A program made the translations under genes and the position numbers. Below the pieces are notes generated by a model. That model did not search any database, had not been told where the DNA came from, and saw only the letters and a list, made by a program, of their open reading frames with translations. Shown piece by piece: positions 6,374 to 14,521 of a DNA stretch of 20,278 nt. The stretch is from a virus, in the IMG/VR virus record IMGVR_UViG_3300025118_004681, positions 1 to 20,278 of that record; one strand, given 5' to 3'. The first letter of the stretch is position 1, and each line of letters starts with the position of its first letter.

Positions 6374-7462
6374 ATGAAAGCTAATGATCAACACAAAGAT
6401 TTTATCTGGGAAAGATTCGAAGAGGGTTGCACAGACATAAAGCCTTTAACTTCCGATTTCGTTGATAAATTTTTTCCGGAAGAACCTGAAAATATGAAAG
6501 ACGGAAGAAGCAAGTACGGCAGGCTTGTTAAATCTATTCTAGTAGAAAAGGGTTTAAAAGCTAACGCGTCCCATCAATACCAACCGAAAGAAAAAATAAA
6601 ACTCCAAGAAGAAGACTCTGAATTTATTAGCAATAATTATCGCATGATGACTTTTGTAGAGATTGCTCGTCTCCTTTTTAACGACCCCAACCTTTCCAAC
6701 CTTAGTCCCGAGGCGCGCGCCGTTCAAGAACACATTCAATCTTTAAATCCAGACGAAAGCTTTCAAGCTGGCGAAATACCTCAAGAAGAGTACAGACCTC
6801 CCAAGACCATAGATCGTGCTATAGCTAAAGTTAATAAGTATATTCTTAACGGAATTGATCGTTCTAAAATTACGGCTATAGACAAAAAGAATTGTGAAAC
6901 TTTAATACGTTATCTCCATACTTTTAGGTTTCTTCACCACATGAATCATTTATCGACTAACGTTGATCGAGAACTTTACGAGAGCAGTTTTATAAGATAC
7001 ACTCACGATAAACCAGATTTAAGCCAAGAAGAGGTCGATCAGTATATAGTATTATCTGGCGAAGCAGTAATCGCTTCAAATATTCAACGGCGAGTTGAGC
7101 ACTTGCAGGGCCTTCTTGACGATGCAGCTAATGATACCGAAGGTAGAAGAATTTCAATGGCCTTAGTCGAATCCATTAATACAGCTCAAAACGAATACCA
7201 TCAATCAGTTAACAGGCAACATAAGCTTTTAGATGATCTTAAAGAGAAGAGAAGCTCTCGACTTAAAAGTCAGCTAAAAGATAACGCCAGTATCTTAAAT
7301 TTAGTTGAAGTGTGGAGGGAGGAGGAGGGTAGGAAGAAAATGTTAGCCTTAGCTGAGATAAGGAAGGATGCTGTAGCTCAAGAAATTGAGAATATTTCTA
7401 GTATGGATGAAATAAAAGCGAGAGTTCTTGGACTGACAGAGGAAGAGGTACTTGAAAGTTAA
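6374..7462 (+). CDS. DNA-binding-like protein with paired N-terminal modules and a coiled coil
   Basis: 362 residues. Two similar segments lie near the N-terminus: about 22-56 (from DIKPLTSDFVDKFF to GRLVKSIL) and about 91-121 (from MMTFVEIARLLF to ARAVQEHI). Each reads like a helix-turn-helix module with an F-F or L-F core and a G-R or A-R helix end. Residues about 235-345 are charged and helical, probably coiled coil. It starts one base after the sigma-like stop. Its place upstream of the finger-nuclease and terminase makes a small-terminase-like DNA recognition role possible, but I do not recognise the family and the C-terminal region is longer than usual for TerS. Confidence 0.45.
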   Translation: MKANDQHKDFIWERFEEGCTDIKPLTSDFVDKFFPEEPENMKDGRSKYGRLVKSILVEKGLKANASHQYQPKEKIKLQEEDSEFISNNYRMMTFVEIARLLFNDPNLSNLSPEARAVQEHIQSLNPDESFQAGEIPQEEYRPPKTIDRAIAKVNKYILNGIDRSKITAIDKKNCETLIRYLHTFRFLHHMNHLSTNVDRELYESSFIRYTHDKPDLSQEEVDQYIVLSGEAVIASNIQRRVEHLQGLLDDAANDTEGRRISMALVESINTAQNEYHQSVNRQHKLLDDLKEKRSSRLKSQLKDNASILNLVEVWREEEGRKKMLALAEIRKDAVAQEIENISSMDEIKARVLGLTEEEVLES

Positions 7463-7463
7463 G

Positions 7464-8198
7464 ATGGTTTTAGAAGATAAAAAAATAATTTTCGTACATA
7501 TTCCGCGTACTGGAGGCACAAGTATAGAAAATTTTTTCAATTTCAAGGGGACTGACTTTGGAAACCCGGAGACAGCACAACACCAGACTATCAAAGAGTA
7601 TAAAAAAAATTATAATATTAAAAAATATTTTACATTTACTTTCGTAAGGAATCCGTGGGATAGGCTAGTTTCTTGGTATATTTGGACTCAGGCCGAAAAC
7701 GCGCTTTATACATATTTAGCTAGTGTTTCTAGACCTTGGTTTTCTAGCACTTATATTAACTGGTATCGAGGCAGAGAATTACTACAAGATAGCTCTCAAA
7801 AGATTTTTGATAAGAAATTTTTCCTAAAGTTCAAAAATGGGTTTTCGGAGTTCGTCCACAGCTTAAAAGGTAAATCACTAACGCCAGACGCAAGGTTCAA
7901 TAATTGTAATATAGCAGGCAACCGACTTAATGGGAGATGGATTATGCCTCAAGTAAAATGGCTTAAAGATGGGAGGGGGCAAATTAATTTAGATTACGTC
8001 GGAAAGTTTGAAGAGTATGACTCTCATTTTAAAAGTATTTTAAGTAAAAAAAATATTTCTTGCAAGAGGATGCCTTTATCAGCTAACATCTGCAGAAAGC
8101 CTCATTATACTAAATTTTACACTAGGGAGACCGAAGAGATGGTAGGGGGAATATACAAAGAAGATTGGGAAAATTTTAATTATGACTTTGAGAGTTGA
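7464..8198 (+). CDS. Sulfotransferase (PAPS-dependent family), first copy
   Basis: 244 residues from ATG 7464; TTG 7452 would add four residues. The 5'-phosphosulfate loop is IIFVHIPRTGGTSIE (8-22), and the 3'-phosphate site is FVRNPWDRLVSWY (60-72), as in carbohydrate sulfotransferases. It should move sulfate from PAPS to a hydroxyl of a glycan in the host cytoplasm. No membrane anchor is seen, unlike the Golgi relatives. It sits by itself between a DNA-binding-like gene and the nuclease gene, away from other sugar genes, which suggests a separate insertion (moron). The last TGA is followed after 3 bases by the next ATG. Confidence 0.85.
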   Translation: MVLEDKKIIFVHIPRTGGTSIENFFNFKGTDFGNPETAQHQTIKEYKKNYNIKKYFTFTFVRNPWDRLVSWYIWTQAENALYTYLASVSRPWFSSTYINWYRGRELLQDSSQKIFDKKFFLKFKNGFSEFVHSLKGKSLTPDARFNNCNIAGNRLNGRWIMPQVKWLKDGRGQINLDYVGKFEEYDSHFKSILSKKNISCKRMPLSANICRKPHYTKFYTRETEEMVGGIYKEDWENFNYDFES

Positions 8199-8201
8199 GA
8201 T

Positions 8202-9137
8202 ATGAGCTTCAGATGTAAAGCTTGCGAAAAGGAATTCGAAACTGAGCGTCAGCTACACGCTCATTTGAAGGCTCACAAACTTCGTGTCGCAGCTTATTAT
8301 CAAAAATTTCACCCAAGACACGACCTTTATGACCAAAAGATCATAAAGTTTAAATCTAAAGACTATTATTTTTCTAATGATTTTAACACGAGAGTAAATC
8401 AATTAAAGTGGCTTAAGGAGCAGCCCCTAGATAAAGCTAAAGAGTATTTAGAAATTCTTCTCTGCAAGAGGAAAAGAGAAAAAGAGCTGGTATATTCTCC
8501 GTGTCAAATCGAACTGCGAACCGTAGCAATCCCCTCTATAGTGACTTTCGAGCAATATTTCGACGATTATTATGGGTTATGCTCAACTTTAGGCTTGAAA
8601 AATAAATATAAAAAAATTAAAAATATAGAAGTAACCGGAAAGCTTAATAAGGGTCATAAAATTTTAATAGACTCAAGAGAAAAAGAGCCTCTAAAATTTA
8701 AAATACCTTCTGAGGTTTATGGCCTTAAGTTCGGAGATTACACCCTTAACGATAAGGACATGACGTGCAATTGCTATATAGAAAGAAAATCATTGGCTGA
8801 TTTTATTTCGACTTTAAGCACGCTAAATTATGAAAGATTTTGCAGGGAAATTGAAAGAGCGGCAGAGCAAAACGCTAATCTAGTTATCTTAGTAGAAGAT
8901 ACTCTAACTCAAGCTTTAAGCTTTCCTTTTTTACCTCATATCTCGAAAAAGATAAAAGCTACCCCAGAATTTATTTTTCATAACGTTAGGCGCATTATAC
9001 AAAAATACAATCATGTACAATTTCTTTTCGTTAAAGGGAGAAGGGAAGCCGTAAGGGTAAGTGAAAAAATATTTTTATCTGACTGTGTTTACAAGCATAT
9101 AGACCTTCAGTTAGCTTATGATAAAAAAATTCTGTAA
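8202..9137 (+). CDS. C2H2 zinc finger fused to an ERCC4-type nuclease
   Basis: 311 residues. The N-terminal finger is C5-x2-C8-x12-H21-x3-H25. A middle region (about 30-140) is basic and helical. The C-terminal half carries the ERCC4 (XPF/Mus81) nuclease signature: ILIDSREKEPL (154-164, D157), FGDYTL (177-182, D179) and YIERKSLADF (192-201, E194-R-K). XPF-type nucleases cut branched or flapped DNA. Archaeal and phage versions work in repair or recombination. Here the gene lies directly before the large terminase, which suggests trimming branched concatemers before or during packaging. All catalytic positions look intact. Confidence 0.78.
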   Translation: MSFRCKACEKEFETERQLHAHLKAHKLRVAAYYQKFHPRHDLYDQKIIKFKSKDYYFSNDFNTRVNQLKWLKEQPLDKAKEYLEILLCKRKREKELVYSPCQIELRTVAIPSIVTFEQYFDDYYGLCSTLGLKNKYKKIKNIEVTGKLNKGHKILIDSREKEPLKFKIPSEVYGLKFGDYTLNDKDMTCNCYIERKSLADFISTLSTLNYERFCREIERAAEQNANLVILVEDTLTQALSFPFLPHISKKIKATPEFIFHNVRRIIQKYNHVQFLFVKGRREAVRVSEKIFLSDCVYKHIDLQLAYDKKIL

Positions 9138-9152
9138 TGATGACGGAAGATA

Positions 9153-10979
9153 ATGTGGTACGCTCCAGATAAATATAAAACAGAACCTCTTAACGTTAAT
9201 AAAGAGTTATTAAAGTTAGAAGGGTATTTAGAGGATAAAGAAGCTCGCATTTCTTTAGCTAAATTTTTAAATGCAAACCTTGGATTTACTACAGAATTGA
9301 TATCAGGAATAAAGCTTGCCCCTTACCAAGAGATTACGCTTAAGGGTCTTATGACTCGAAATTTTTCAATGTGCGTATGGGGACGAGGTTGCGGCAAAAC
9401 ATTTATCGCGTCAGTATTTTGCTTTTTACACTGCGTATTCAACCCCGGAACTAAAATACTTATAGCTGGCCCCACTTTTCGAACGGCGCGTTTTATTTTT
9501 AATAATTTAGAGAAACTCGTTAAAACAAAAGGAGCAGAGCTTCTCCTTCAGGCCTTCTCAAGTCGGCCCTCGAAAAGAAATGATCAGTATGAATGGGAAA
9601 TAAATGGAGGCTCTATCACCGCAATCCCTTTAAGCGGGGAAAAGATTCGTGGATTTCGAGCTAATATTTTAGTATTAGATGAGTACCTTTTATTACCGGA
9701 AGAGATAATTCAGACGGTATTGATGCCGTTTTTAGTTGCTCCTCAAAATATGAAGGAGAGAATTGAGGTTAGGGAAACCGAAGATAAATTAATAACCGCT
9801 GGGAAAATGACGGAGCAAGATAGGATGGTTTTCGAAAACGCTTCGAAAATGATAGCTTTATCTTCAGCTTCTTATACTTTCGAAAATTTATATAAAACTT
9901 ACAAAGAGTGGATGAGCAAGATTTATGACGACCAGAATTATGATGCTAAATATTTTATATCTCAATTAGGTTACGAAGCTCTCCCTCCCGAAATGATAGA
10001 CAAGACTATCATTGAAGAGGCCCAAGGAGGGGGTCAATCTCACTCTTCTTTTTTACGAGAGTATTGCGCTCAGTTTACTGATGGAAGTGACAGCTACTTT
10101 AGCGCAAAGAAAATGCATGAATGCACTATTCCAGATGGTCAGGAGCCCACAACGTTAATTAAAGGAGGTAAAGGAAAAAAATATATCATAGGCATCGACC
10201 CAAGTTTTAGCAATAGCCCATCGTCAGATTATTTTGCAATCGCTGTTCTAGAAATTGACGAAGAAAGGAATGAGGGTTCGCTAGTACATAATTATGCGGT
10301 AGCCGGAGGAGACCTAAAAGATCACATTAACTATTTCTTTTATATATTAACAAATTTTGACGTTGATATGATTTGCATCGATAACGCGGGGTATCAATTT
10401 TTAGATAGCTGCAACGAGTCCGAGAACTTCATCAATGCTGGAATCAATCTTAAATTTATAGACTTCGATTCCGTAAAAGAAGGTATTGAGTACGGTAAAG
10501 AGGTAAGAAAATGTAAAACCTCTTACAATAAGAGTAGCTATAAAATCTGTTTTAAACAAAACTTTACTAGCGATTTCATTCGCAAAGCTAACGAGCACCT
10601 TCAGGCGTGCATTGACCATAAGCATATTTGGTTTGCGTCGCGAGCTACAGCTAACGGTTCAGCCTTTGATAAACAAAATAATTCCTTAATTAATTTAAAG
10701 CTGACAGGGGCTGAGACGACAAGCGATTTAATCGAAACTCAGGACGCGCTAGTTTACCAAGCTAAGAAGCAGTGTGCTTTAATCGAGGTTAAAAGCACAG
10801 CTAAAGGTACTCAAACCTTTGATCTACCCCAGCATCTTAAAAGGAGCACCTCCGCCAACCGAGCGCGGCGAGATAATTATACGGCTTTAATGCTGGCGAA
10901 TTGGGCATTAAAATGCTATTTTGATGTCCGGCAAAAGAAGGATGATTTTTCTACTACTTTTTTACCTAGAATGGTTTAA
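9153..10979 (+). CDS. terL: Terminase large subunit
   Basis: 608 residues, normal for phage TerL. The ATPase half shows an adenine-binding Q in LAPYQEITL (55-63), Walker A WGRGCGKT (76-83), Walker B ILVLDE (172-177) and the coupling segment IALSSASY (235-242). The nuclease half has an RNase H fold, with D350 in IIGIDPSFSNS, D411 in MICIDNAGY and D532 in ETQDALVY. It pumps DNA into the prohead at the portal and cuts the concatemer. GGAAG four bases before ATG 9153 is a fair ribosome site. The start follows a 15-base gap after the nuclease gene, and the portal gene follows after 30 bases. Confidence 0.95.
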   Translation: MWYAPDKYKTEPLNVNKELLKLEGYLEDKEARISLAKFLNANLGFTTELISGIKLAPYQEITLKGLMTRNFSMCVWGRGCGKTFIASVFCFLHCVFNPGTKILIAGPTFRTARFIFNNLEKLVKTKGAELLLQAFSSRPSKRNDQYEWEINGGSITAIPLSGEKIRGFRANILVLDEYLLLPEEIIQTVLMPFLVAPQNMKERIEVRETEDKLITAGKMTEQDRMVFENASKMIALSSASYTFENLYKTYKEWMSKIYDDQNYDAKYFISQLGYEALPPEMIDKTIIEEAQGGGQSHSSFLREYCAQFTDGSDSYFSAKKMHECTIPDGQEPTTLIKGGKGKKYIIGIDPSFSNSPSSDYFAIAVLEIDEERNEGSLVHNYAVAGGDLKDHINYFFYILTNFDVDMICIDNAGYQFLDSCNESENFINAGINLKFIDFDSVKEGIEYGKEVRKCKTSYNKSSYKICFKQNFTSDFIRKANEHLQACIDHKHIWFASRATANGSAFDKQNNSLINLKLTGAETTSDLIETQDALVYQAKKQCALIEVKSTAKGTQTFDLPQHLKRSTSANRARRDNYTALMLANWALKCYFDVRQKKDDFSTTFLPRMV

Positions 10980-11009
10980 AAAAGTGTAATAATCATTAAT
11001 TAATCAATT

Positions 11010-13004
11010 ATGAGGGCCAAAGGAAAAACTCAAGGAAAGAAGGCGACTTCTCCCACATCTAAATCTACGGGTAAAAACGAAGACGTTACCCCCTTGATGG
11101 CGACGGCAGCTAATCTTTCTACCCAAAGGACTTCTTCTAGACGCAATAGAGCTGCTGACATTTCGCGCACCGATAAATATAAGAATATTGACGATGGTCT
11201 GATTCCGTGGAGGTATTCAGCAATTTACGGGGGAGAGAAAGATATCACCGTTCGAGACGCGGTTATCTTATGTCAAAAAGCCTACTATAATTTTGCTCAA
11301 TTTAGAAACGTTATCGATTTAATGACGGAATTTTCATGTGGCTCATTATTCTTTAAAGATGGTAGCAAGAAATCCAGAGACTTTTTTGAAGCTTTTTTTG
11401 GTAAAATAAATGTGTGGGGCATTCAAGATCAATTCTTCAGAGAGTATTATCGCTCTGGCAATGTATTTTTATATCGCTTTGATGGAAAAGTAAAAAAAGA
11501 AGATGTCAAAAAAATGACTCAAGTCTTTGGCTCTTCTCTTTTGAGTAAAGCGCTTACGGAGGAGCTAACTCTTCCCTTGAAGTATGTGCTTTTGAACCCT
11601 GCTGATATTAGACTTACAGGAAATTTAAGTTTTTACAATCCAGTTTATTACAAAAATCTCTCAGGATACGAAGTAAATAGATTACGCAATCCAGTTACAG
11701 AGGAAGATTTTACAATTTTTGATTCCCTTCCTGAAGAAATACGAAATAAGATTAAAGACGCAAATGTCAACTCTTCTCAAGGGCTTAAAATCCCTCTAGA
11801 CATGGATAGAGTTATGACCGTCTTTTACAAGAAGCAAGATTATGAGCCTTATGGTGTGCCAATGGGCTATCCAGTTTTAGAAGACATCGACGCGAAAAGC
11901 GAGCTCAAAAAAATGGATATGGCTATTGCGCGAACCATGCAGCAAGCAATCTTGTTAGTTACTATGGGTACTGACCCGGACAAAGGAGGGATTAACCAGA
12001 GAAATCTCGCTGCCATGCAAGAGCTTTTTCAGAATCAATCAGTTGGTCGAGTGCTCATTTCCGACTACACTACTAAAGCTGAGTTTGTAGTTCCTAAAAT
12101 TTCAGAGCTTTTGGACTCTAAGAAATATGAGATTTTTGATCGAGATATTAACTTGGGCCTTAATAACATCTTGGTGGGCGGAGAGAAGTTTGCTAATCAA
12201 GAGAGTAAAGTCCAAGTATTCCTTGCGCGCTTAGAGCAGGGGCGTCAAGCATTCTTGCATAAGTTTTTAATTCCAGAAATTAAAAAGATAGCCAAGACAA
12301 TGGGTCTTAAGAATTATCCTACTCCTTATTTTCAAGAAATAAGCCTAAAAGATTCTGTGACTAAAGATCGGGTTTATACTCGTCTATATGAGTTGGGAGC
12401 TATTACAGCAGATGAATTATTTGACTCCCTTAAGACTAATCGTTTGCCTTATCGCAAAGACTCTCTTGAGTCTCAAGAAGAATTTAAGCAAGCTAAAAAT
12501 GATGGATACTATGAGCCCATCATGGGAAACAAAAAAGTAACTGAGAATATAAATGTAAAAGAAAAAAAATCAGAGGAAGTAGATGTCGATAAGGAGAAAA
12601 TTCCGCCTGAGGAAGCGGGTAGACCTGAAGGAACCGAAGGGACTCCCCAAGAAAGTAAAAAAATGACTCCCGTAGGACAAGGCGATGCGAGCGTTAAGTT
12701 TGACTTTAATCTCCTTAAAGACAATATGATTTTATCCCAGAAGTTGGGCGGCTTAACCGAGGTAGAACTTAGAAAGCTTCACAAGGTTAAAAGGCTCAAC
12801 AAGAAGCAGAAAGAGATAGCTGCTCAAATTTGTGACATAATTATTTGTAACGAAGAGCCTTCTAATTGGGAGAAAAGCATAGCGTCATACTGCAGGAAAC
12901 CCGAAGATAAGGATAAAGAAAGAGTTAAACAGGTTCACGATATTTGCGTTGAGCATAACGTGGACCTATACTTAGGTAGTCTTTTATTAGCTAGCAAATT
13001 TTAA
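11010..13004 (+). CDS. Probable portal protein with a C-terminal extension
   Basis: 664 residues, longer than most portals (about 450-560). The position right after TerL, a disordered basic N-terminus (1-45), and segments such as FRNVIDLMTEFSCGSLFF, YYRSGNVFLYRFDG and YVLLNPADIRLTG fit the clip, wing and stem regions of phage portals. The last 140 residues are distinct: a charged, proline-rich linker (about 510-570), then a helical domain (about 590-664) with KVKRLNKKQKEIAAQICDII. The portal forms the 12-fold DNA gate of the capsid. The extension may be a scaffold- or adaptor-binding module. The call rests on context and overall pattern rather than a sharp motif. Confidence 0.7.
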   Translation: MRAKGKTQGKKATSPTSKSTGKNEDVTPLMATAANLSTQRTSSRRNRAADISRTDKYKNIDDGLIPWRYSAIYGGEKDITVRDAVILCQKAYYNFAQFRNVIDLMTEFSCGSLFFKDGSKKSRDFFEAFFGKINVWGIQDQFFREYYRSGNVFLYRFDGKVKKEDVKKMTQVFGSSLLSKALTEELTLPLKYVLLNPADIRLTGNLSFYNPVYYKNLSGYEVNRLRNPVTEEDFTIFDSLPEEIRNKIKDANVNSSQGLKIPLDMDRVMTVFYKKQDYEPYGVPMGYPVLEDIDAKSELKKMDMAIARTMQQAILLVTMGTDPDKGGINQRNLAAMQELFQNQSVGRVLISDYTTKAEFVVPKISELLDSKKYEIFDRDINLGLNNILVGGEKFANQESKVQVFLARLEQGRQAFLHKFLIPEIKKIAKTMGLKNYPTPYFQEISLKDSVTKDRVYTRLYELGAITADELFDSLKTNRLPYRKDSLESQEEFKQAKNDGYYEPIMGNKKVTENINVKEKKSEEVDVDKEKIPPEEAGRPEGTEGTPQESKKMTPVGQGDASVKFDFNLLKDNMILSQKLGGLTEVELRKLHKVKRLNKKQKEIAAQICDIIICNEEPSNWEKSIASYCRKPEDKDKERVKQVHDICVEHNVDLYLGSLLLASKF

Positions 13005-13009
13005 AAAAT

Positions 13010-14218
13010 ATGGAAAACGACGAAAAACTTAATAACGAGGAAATTTCCCCTAGCCCCGAAGAAGGAAATAACGAAGAGATTGTAGAGAGCCAAGTGAAGA
13101 CTCTTTATAATGATCCGGTAGACATTTCGATGCCCGACCTGCTTCTTCCTCCCCCCCCCGAAGAAGCTAAGACGAATACAATTCAAGACGCTGCTGCGGT
13201 AGCCTTTAAATTTGGGTTCATAGGGGCAGGCCAAGGGGGGTCTCGTATCGCGGAGACCTTTCACGACTTGGGCTACAGAAGGGTTGGGGTAATTAATACC
13301 GCTCAACAAGATTTAAATACTATTAAATTAGAGAATAAATTATGCATCGGCAGTGGGGGCGCAGGAAAAGACCCTGCGGTAGCCGCGAAATGTTACCAAG
13401 ATAAGTCGGAAGATGTATTAGACTTTATGAGGCATAGCTTCGGCGACGATTTAGATAAAATATTTGTATGTGCGGGAGCTGGAGGAGGCACGGGCTCCGG
13501 CTCAGTTGTACCTTTAGTTAAGTCCTCCCAAGAACTCTTAAAGACTTTAAAAGCTAAGAACTCTAAAGTTGGAGTTATTCTTGCTCTTCCTAAAAATTCC
13601 GAAGGAAAAAAAGTAAACGCTAATGCTCACAAAGTTTTAAACGAAGCTTATGGACTCGTAGAGCAAGGAATTGTATCTCCTTTAATTTTAATAGATAACG
13701 AGAAAATTGGGAAGTTGTACCCCAACCTAGCAGTATCTCAATTTTGGAAAGCGGCCAATCACAGCATGGCGGGGCTTTTTCATTTATTCAATCACACCGC
13801 CGCTAAAGATAGCACTTATTCCGCTTTTGACTCTAATGATTACGGAAGCCTTCTTAATTCAGGGCTTATAGTCTTTGGAGCTTCCCCAGTAAACGAATGG
13901 AACGATCCTGTTGCTATCTCTAGAGCTGTTAGAGAAAACCTTAAAAACAATATCCTCACGGGAGGAGTAGACTTATCCACCGGAAGTTGCGCGGCTGCGG
14001 TTATGATAGGGGGAACCGAGCAACTCAACACGATACCTCAGTCAAGCTTGGATCAGGCTTTTGATCAATTATCAAGAATGCTCAAGCCTCATAGCGTGGT
14101 TCACAGAGGAATATATAGCGGTGATAAGCCAACTCTAATGGTGTTTAGCGCGGTAGGTGGGCTCGACAAGCCAGCTTCCAAGTTAAGCGAGTTAGCTCAG
14201 TTGGGTGATCTTACTTAA
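13010..14218 (+). CDS. Tubulin/FtsZ-superfamily GTPase
   Basis: 402 residues. After a disordered acidic N-terminal tail (1-64), the GTPase fold begins with GFIGAGQGGSRIAE (69-82, T1 loop). INTAQQDL (95-102) and IGSGGAGKDP (113-122, T3 region) follow, then the tubulin signature AGAGGGTGSGS (155-165, T4). ALPKNSEGKK matches the FtsZ TLPFxFEG strand. An acidic FDSND (273-277) lies where the catalytic T7 loop is expected. Family members polymerise with GTP, as in FtsZ division rings, TubZ plasmid segregation and PhuZ spindles. Here it stands between portal and lysis genes, unlike a replication-linked TubZ. A role in moving capsids or DNA, or in blocking host FtsZ, is possible. Confidence 0.85.
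   Translation: MENDEKLNNEEISPSPEEGNNEEIVESQVKTLYNDPVDISMPDLLLPPPPEEAKTNTIQDAAAVAFKFGFIGAGQGGSRIAETFHDLGYRRVGVINTAQQDLNTIKLENKLCIGSGGAGKDPAVAAKCYQDKSEDVLDFMRHSFGDDLDKIFVCAGAGGGTGSGSVVPLVKSSQELLKTLKAKNSKVGVILALPKNSEGKKVNANAHKVLNEAYGLVEQGIVSPLILIDNEKIGKLYPNLAVSQFWKAANHSMAGLFHLFNHTAAKDSTYSAFDSNDYGSLLNSGLIVFGASPVNEWNDPVAISRAVRENLKNNILTGGVDLSTGSCAAAVMIGGTEQLNTIPQSSLDQAFDQLSRMLKPHSVVHRGIYSGDKPTLMVFSAVGGLDKPASKLSELAQLGDLT
13151..13159 (+). repeat. Run of nine Cs in the tubulin-like gene
   Basis: A C9 homopolymer within an A/T-rich genome encodes part of the PPPP stretch (residues 47-50) of the tubulin-like protein, in its disordered leader. Slippage by one base would stop or shift the frame before the GTPase domain. 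It may be harmless, a phase-variation site, or a sequencing weak spot. Confidence 0.6.
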
Positions 14219-14503
14219 ATGGATGAGAAAGAGATATATAAAAAACTATTAGAGATAGAAGGCAAGAGGAACAAGCATTCTATCTTTTTAGATTTATTTA
14301 TATTGATTTGTTTCATTATGTTTGTAGGCTGGTCAATAACTAAAGACATTACTCAAGAAACCGAGCAACAAAAACTTAACAGAACTATATTTCAGCAAAA
14401 AATGTTAATAGAGCATATACATAAAGATAATATTAAATTAAGAGACGCTCTTGAAAAGCTTTTGGACGCAACTGATCCAAAAAAAACAAAAAGCGAAGCA
14501 TAA
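14219..14503 (+). CDS. Small membrane protein with coiled coil, possible inner spanin
   Basis: 94 residues, starting on the base after the tubulin-like stop. One hydrophobic segment (about 21-40, SIFLDLFILICFIMFVGWSI) follows a short charged N-terminus, and a helical, heptad-like region (about 45-83) follows the membrane part. That N-in, C-out shape is what inner-membrane spanins (Rz-like) have, and the holin-like gene comes next. Other single-pass membrane proteins of unknown function share this plan, so the role is inferred from shape and neighbours. Its stop codon lies in the loop of the hairpin at 14491-14510. Confidence 0.6.
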   Translation: MDEKEIYKKLLEIEGKRNKHSIFLDLFILICFIMFVGWSITKDITQETEQQKLNRTIFQQKMLIEHIHKDNIKLRDALEKLLDATDPKKTKSEA

Positions 14504-14510
14504 TTCGCTT
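14491..14510 (+). terminator. Hairpin at the end of the small membrane gene, weak terminator
   Basis: AAGCGAA (14491-14497) and TTCGCTT (14504-14510) form a perfect 7-base stem with loop GCATAA, which contains the stop codon. A pyrimidine-rich but not pure T tract follows (CTATTCCTAT). The stem could stop or pause transcription just before the promoter-like motif at 14522, separating structural genes from the lysis genes. Confidence 0.5.
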
Positions 14511-14521
14511 CTATTCCTATC

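Noticed and set aside
4286-10991. Shared AAGTGTAATA at 4286-4295 and 10982-10991 as a second promoter class
   Set aside because: The distances to the following ATG differ (17 and 28 bases) and one copy is within the end of rmlB. Not strong enough to call.
91-11004. ATTAATTAAT palindrome at 91-100 and 10995-11004 as operator sites
   Set aside because: A pure A/T 10-mer in A/T-rich DNA arises easily, and the two sites lie at different distances from their start codons.
13001-13309. 102-codon open frame on the minus strand over the tubulin-like N-terminus
   Set aside because: It is antisense to a well-supported GTPase gene and shows no domain, ribosome site or promoter.
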